From: a virus
Direction: 5' to 3' (one strand)
DNA length: 44,446 nt
IMG/VR virus record: IMGVR_UViG_3300009481_000023
Span: 1 to 44,446 of that record
In this document: piece after piece, positions 41,857 to 44,446 of the stretch
Layout of the letters: each line of letters begins with the position of its first letter
Position numbering within the stretch: position 1 is the stretch's first letter
Notes under the pieces: generated by a model
Database searches by the model: none
The model's input: the letters and a program-made list of their open reading frames with translations, nothing else
Told to the model about the DNA's origin: nothing
Program-made: the position numbers and the translations under genes

Positions 41857-42115
41857 CAATTTCCCCTATCCTTCTATCTCCAAAAGAAGTCTCTATCTTA
41901 GGCTTCTTATAAATAAATCCTATATCTTCTTTGCTTATTTGTTCAGACTTACTATTAAATATCCTGTCTGACTTGTCCTTTTCTTTTTTCTTCTCTGTTC
42001 CTATATCAGTATACTTTAAAAGCATTTTTAAAGAAAAGAATATTATAAGCAAAGTCCCTATTACTATATTAGCGGTTAGGATACTAGTTTTGGCTAAATA
42101 TTCTATCAAATCCAT
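41834..42115 (-). CDS. Small single-pass membrane protein
   Basis: This 93-residue protein has one clear membrane helix (TANIVIGTLLIIFFSLKML, about residues 13-31) followed by a charged tail of about 60 residues (KKKEKDKSDRIFNSK). With no cleavage site it would be anchored with its tail probably in the cytoplasm (positive residues after the helix). It overlaps the actin-like gene, so the two products may work together, for example tail tethering an actin filament to the membrane. That pairing is inference. The start ATG at 42115 has only a weak upstream site. Confidence 0.62.
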   Translation of the reverse strand: MDLIEYLAKTSILTANIVIGTLLIIFFSLKMLLKYTDIGTEKKKEKDKSDRIFNSKSEQISKEDIGFIYKKPKIETSFGDRRIGEIDDNPTQT

Positions 42116-42134
42116 AAAAAATCCAATATAAGAG

Positions 42135-42191
42135 AGTCAGTAAAGTTACTTGCCTTATTGCGCATTCAGGCTATCGCTCCTAATACTGACT
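42135..42191 (-). other. Structured leader or short non-coding element (inverted repeat)
   Basis: An 8-base inverted repeat, AGTCAGTA (42135-42142) and TACTGACT (42184-42191), encloses a 41-base segment that contains a smaller GCCT/AGGC pair. It lies between the tail tube terminator and the membrane-protein gene, upstream of the latter in the direction of transcription. It could fold as a 5' leader or small RNA; a promoter for it is not obvious. Confidence 0.35.
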
Positions 42192-42227
42192 AAAAAAACA
42201 AAGGGCCATGCAAACGCATGACCCCTT
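42192..42227 (-). terminator. Rho-independent terminator after the tail tube gene
   Basis: On the minus strand, AAGGGGTCATGC pairs with GCATGGCCCTT around the loop GTTT and is followed by TGTTTTTTT. It lies 16 bases after the tube gene stop. It separates the highly expressed tube gene from the following membrane and actin-like genes. Confidence 0.88.
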
Positions 42228-42242
42228 GGATTCAAATCAATA

Positions 42243-43433
42243 TTAAATAACACCCGTTCCGATGTATAATTCTCTATTGGTCCAGAATGTAGCACCAGCA
42301 CTGTTACCACCATTCCCTGCAACGTCTCCACTGTGCATCACAGTAAAGTCATTGAAGTTAGAATATGAGTAAGTAACGGTTGCGTTACCACCACCAGCGT
42401 CTCCTCCACCATAGGTGACGGATGCTAGCTTATTTTTCTTTCCGAGCCATAGTCTCAGGCCTTCACAAGTAGCAATACGAATAGGTCTTTCATTAAGATT
42501 ACTCTTATTGTTACATGATGCGGCATCGGTACAGTCGTCAAGCGCATTGATCAAGTCACCACTAACAGTTGTAACTTCAAAGTCGCAAGTAACTTCAACA
42601 GGGAATGTAACTGTCTTAGCGTAAGGCAGTTTAGATCCGAGTTCGAAGATGTCTTCACGACCAAGGTCTACAGAAGTAGTGATAGATGATACGCGAGCGT
42701 CAGTTCCTTTGACACCATTGGTAAGAACGCCGGGGATGTCGTTAGGAAGAATAGTGTAGTCACCGCTCTTGTATTGGTCAGTGGCAGTCGTTGCGAATTG
42801 AATATTCTCACGACGGTTAACACCACCATCTCCAATAGGAGCATCATTGTTTCCAGCAAATCCACCGTCTGTACCATCACCACTTGGGTAATAGGTTACA
42901 CCACAGTCAAGAGAGACTGCATTAGTGGCTGTGCCAGATTTCCACACTTTGTAGTTACCAACCATAGTAACGTCTTCACTGAAGTTGTCATCAAGTGGGA
43001 AGTTATACCCAACTGAAGAAACAACAAGACCAGACATTTCTACTACTGAATCAGCATTTGTGTCGGTTTCACCGCAAGATTGGTTATTTGCTTCATTCCA
43101 AATACCCAACTGGACAAAAGATTTAACATTAGCTGCATTTCTGTTAGCCAATGCAGGCGATGATGAAAACATCGAAGTCGCCATACAGTAAAGTGGGATA
43201 TACCCGTCTAGAACTTTCGACATTGTAACTTCAACGTCAGGAGTTCCTTCTACATTTTCATAGATGGAAATCTGACCGAGTTCAAAGACCTGTTCTAGGT
43301 TAAAAGTTGTTGTTATTCCAACAGACTGAACACCATGCGCGACTTTCATCTGCGCCTGATGATTAGGTGCAGTGTCATCTGGTGCCATTGAAATCTGTTG
43401 AATAGCATAATAGACTCTATTATTAACTGCCAT
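42243..43433 (-). CDS. Major tail tube protein
   Basis: This 396-residue protein is the probable main tail tube subunit. The segment HGVQSVGITTTFNLEQVFELGQISIYENVE (about residues 33-62) is followed by VEVTMSKVLDGYIPLY, the beta-hairpin pattern I expect for tube proteins built on a tube-like barrel. A Gly- and Asn-rich middle part (about 180-210) may be an external loop or added domain. Codon choice looks more biased to C-ending, well-used codons than its neighbours, in line with a high copy number. The gene has a strong AGGAG site, a good promoter candidate and its own terminator, so it probably forms its own transcription unit. A sheath or capsid decoration protein is less likely. Confidence 0.72.
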   Translation of the reverse strand: MAVNNRVYYAIQQISMAPDDTAPNHQAQMKVAHGVQSVGITTTFNLEQVFELGQISIYENVEGTPDVEVTMSKVLDGYIPLYCMATSMFSSSPALANRNAANVKSFVQLGIWNEANNQSCGETDTNADSVVEMSGLVVSSVGYNFPLDDNFSEDVTMVGNYKVWKSGTATNAVSLDCGVTYYPSGDGTDGGFAGNNDAPIGDGGVNRRENIQFATTATDQYKSGDYTILPNDIPGVLTNGVKGTDARVSSITTSVDLGREDIFELGSKLPYAKTVTFPVEVTCDFEVTTVSGDLINALDDCTDAASCNNKSNLNERPIRIATCEGLRLWLGKKNKLASVTYGGGDAGGGNATVTYSYSNFNDFTVMHSGDVAGNGGNSAGATFWTNRELYIGTGVI

Positions 43434-43462
43434 TTAACTTCTCCTAAAAATTTATTAGATTT

Positions 43463-43474
43463 AGATACGTATCT
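43463..43474. promoter_or_regulatory. 12-bp perfect palindrome at the tail tube promoter
   Basis: AGATACGTATCT reads the same on both strands. It lies where transcription from the predicted promoter at 43481-43509 would start. A dimeric repressor or activator could bind it; no regulator gene is identified in the window. Confidence 0.45.
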
Positions 43475-43480
43475 CTAGAT

Positions 43481-43509
43481 ATTGTATACACCATTTTAGT
43501 CCATAACAA
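43481..43509 (-). promoter_or_regulatory. Predicted sigma-70-type promoter for the tail tube gene
   Basis: On the minus strand the site reads TTGTTA, a 17-base spacer, then TACAAT, matching the bacterial consensus at 4 of 6 and 5 of 6 positions. It points at the tail tube gene about 50 bases downstream, and its -35 box lies within the last codons of the upstream gene. Read by eye. Confidence 0.5.
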
Positions 43510-44446
43510 CTTCAAATGTAGCTCTTACGGTCCCTTCTTGAAGCCTAGAATTATACGAATTCATTTCTGAAACCGTCATATCTGTCATCCTAGCAAAAAG
43601 GTATCTATATTCTTCGGTGTCCACAATATCATCATAATTATTGGGGTTTGCGACGGCCATCCCCCTAAAATCTAAGGGGAAAGCGCCGCTGGATGCTACT
43701 GTGTTGCTATTATAAAGCCAGATTCTATTATCTTTTTGTAAAGAAATAATATCTATCAGTTGATTTCTCCACCATCTAGATTCAGCAACAATGTGGAACA
43801 AAACATCTTGTCTAACAAATTGTGACGTGTCGCCTATCTGATATGGAGTAAACCTCCTTCTAGGTACTGCTTCAATTACTATTGCAGGCATTTGAACTCT
43901 ATGGTTTGAGAGTATGCCCCACGATCCAGAACCTGCTACACTATAGCTAGGATCATCAACACGCAAAGAGTCATATTGAAGTTCATCCCACCAAGGGGCT
44001 TGATCTGCAACATAGACTTGAATATTGCGATAGCTGTGTTCTAGCTCTACCGTAGCCGTAGTACTAATTGCACTGTCAAAGACAACTCTCCCATTAGGGT
44101 AGTCATAATGATGACCGTAAGTTCCATCTCCAGTGCCATATAGTGTGCCATTTACATATACCCCAGATATACCAATTCCAGAGTAATCTGAGCCTCCGTC
44201 AGAGTACAAAGTTCCAGTTTCCCAGACCCAATCTTTTCTTGCGGACTCCCAAACTTGTCCGTTTACATAAGAAGGGTCTTCAACTGGCCTTAAGTTACTA
44301 AAATCTCCTCCAAAAGCTCCAGAAGTTGGTATATTTACATCGGTCCAAGATCCTATTTGCAATAGTCCCCAGTCCATATACCATTTTAAGTTGTTTTCTA
44401 ATTCTGATGTAAAAAGAGTATCTCCTACATGAGACACTTTAGAAAA
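43496..44446 (-). CDS. Tail completion / neck protein (partial at the window edge)
   Basis: The gene runs off the right edge of the window. The earliest in-window start is a GTG at 44435-44437, but the frame is open to the edge with no good ribosome-binding site, so the true start may be further on. The visible 313 residues are Trp- and Tyr-rich, beta-rich and carry RVQMPAIVIEAVPRRRFTPYQIG and FHIVAESRWWRNQLIDIISLQ, which together resemble tail terminator or neck proteins that cap the tube. It lies directly upstream of the tail tube gene, a usual place for a tail completion protein. No signal peptide or enzyme motif was seen. Confidence 0.55.
   Translation of the reverse strand, partial: FSKVSHVGDTLFTSELENNLKWYMDWGLLQIGSWTDVNIPTSGAFGGDFSNLRPVEDPSYVNGQVWESARKDWVWETGTLYSDGGSDYSGIGISGVYVNGTLYGTGDGTYGHHYDYPNGRVVFDSAISTTATVELEHSYRNIQVYVADQAPWWDELQYDSLRVDDPSYSVAGSGSWGILSNHRVQMPAIVIEAVPRRRFTPYQIGDTSQFVRQDVLFHIVAESRWWRNQLIDIISLQKDNRIWLYNSNTVASSGAFPLDFRGMAVANPNNYDDIVDTEEYRYLFARMTDMTVSEMNSYNSRLQEGTVRATFEVVMD

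Noticed and set aside
1-44446. tRNA genes, integrase, attachment sites, insertion sequences
   Set aside because: No cloverleaf-like sequence, recombinase motif or terminal repeats were seen by eye in either strand; a tRNA or profile search would be needed to exclude them.

Overview
The window is a piece of a tailed double-stranded DNA phage genome (Caudoviricetes), apparently lytic. It holds a replication and nucleotide module, a sigma factor, tail tube, tape-measure and baseplate genes, and no integrase or repressor. Genes are packed with short stop/start overlaps, the DNA is AT-rich by eye, and Arg is mostly AGA. The host cannot be read from the sequence. Several small conserved-looking motifs (HPAGIGDHST, GLGDTIEK...CGC) resemble ones I remember from aquatic and marine phages; that is recollection, not a search result. 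I saw no tRNA, rRNA, CRISPR array or insertion sequence, and no gene-free stretch longer than 300 bases.

Layout. Positions 1-18343 are one long plus-strand run. It starts with DNA replication and recombination: DnaB-type helicase (cut by the window edge), DnaG-type primase, a small acidic protein, dNMP kinase, two consecutive PD-(D/E)XK nucleases, and a DNA polymerase III alpha subunit encoded as two separate genes. Between the polymerase halves lie a 38-residue zinc ribbon and a DnaQ-type 3'-5' exonuclease. A small sigma-70-like factor follows. Next is a glycan cassette of eight overlapping genes (9422-16415): one clear GT4 glycosyltransferase, several divergent GT-like proteins and a sugar-nucleotidyltransferase. 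The run closes with a NUMOD3/EDxHD endonuclease, a putative single-strand annealing protein and a zinc-ribbon protein.

A strong hairpin terminator at 18372-18395 separates this run from an opposing minus-strand run (44446 down to 18394), which is the tail module. In transcription order it encodes a neck/tail-end protein (cut by the window edge), the tail tube protein in what looks like its own transcription unit (promoter, palindrome, strong ribosome-binding site, terminator), a single-pass membrane protein, an actin-like ATPase, three probable tail-assembly proteins, a terminator-like hairpin, a giant tape-measure protein of about 3,330 residues, three large baseplate/hub/fibre proteins, a Cys-rich tail-tip protein, and two small paralogous proteins.

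The most interesting points are the polymerase III alpha subunit split between its palm and fingers domains with its putative proofreading exonuclease encoded in the gap, the actin-like ATPase beside a membrane protein inside a tail operon, the Cys-rich doubly repetitive fibre with near-identical 285-bp DNA repeats, the size of the tape measure, and the glycan cassette.
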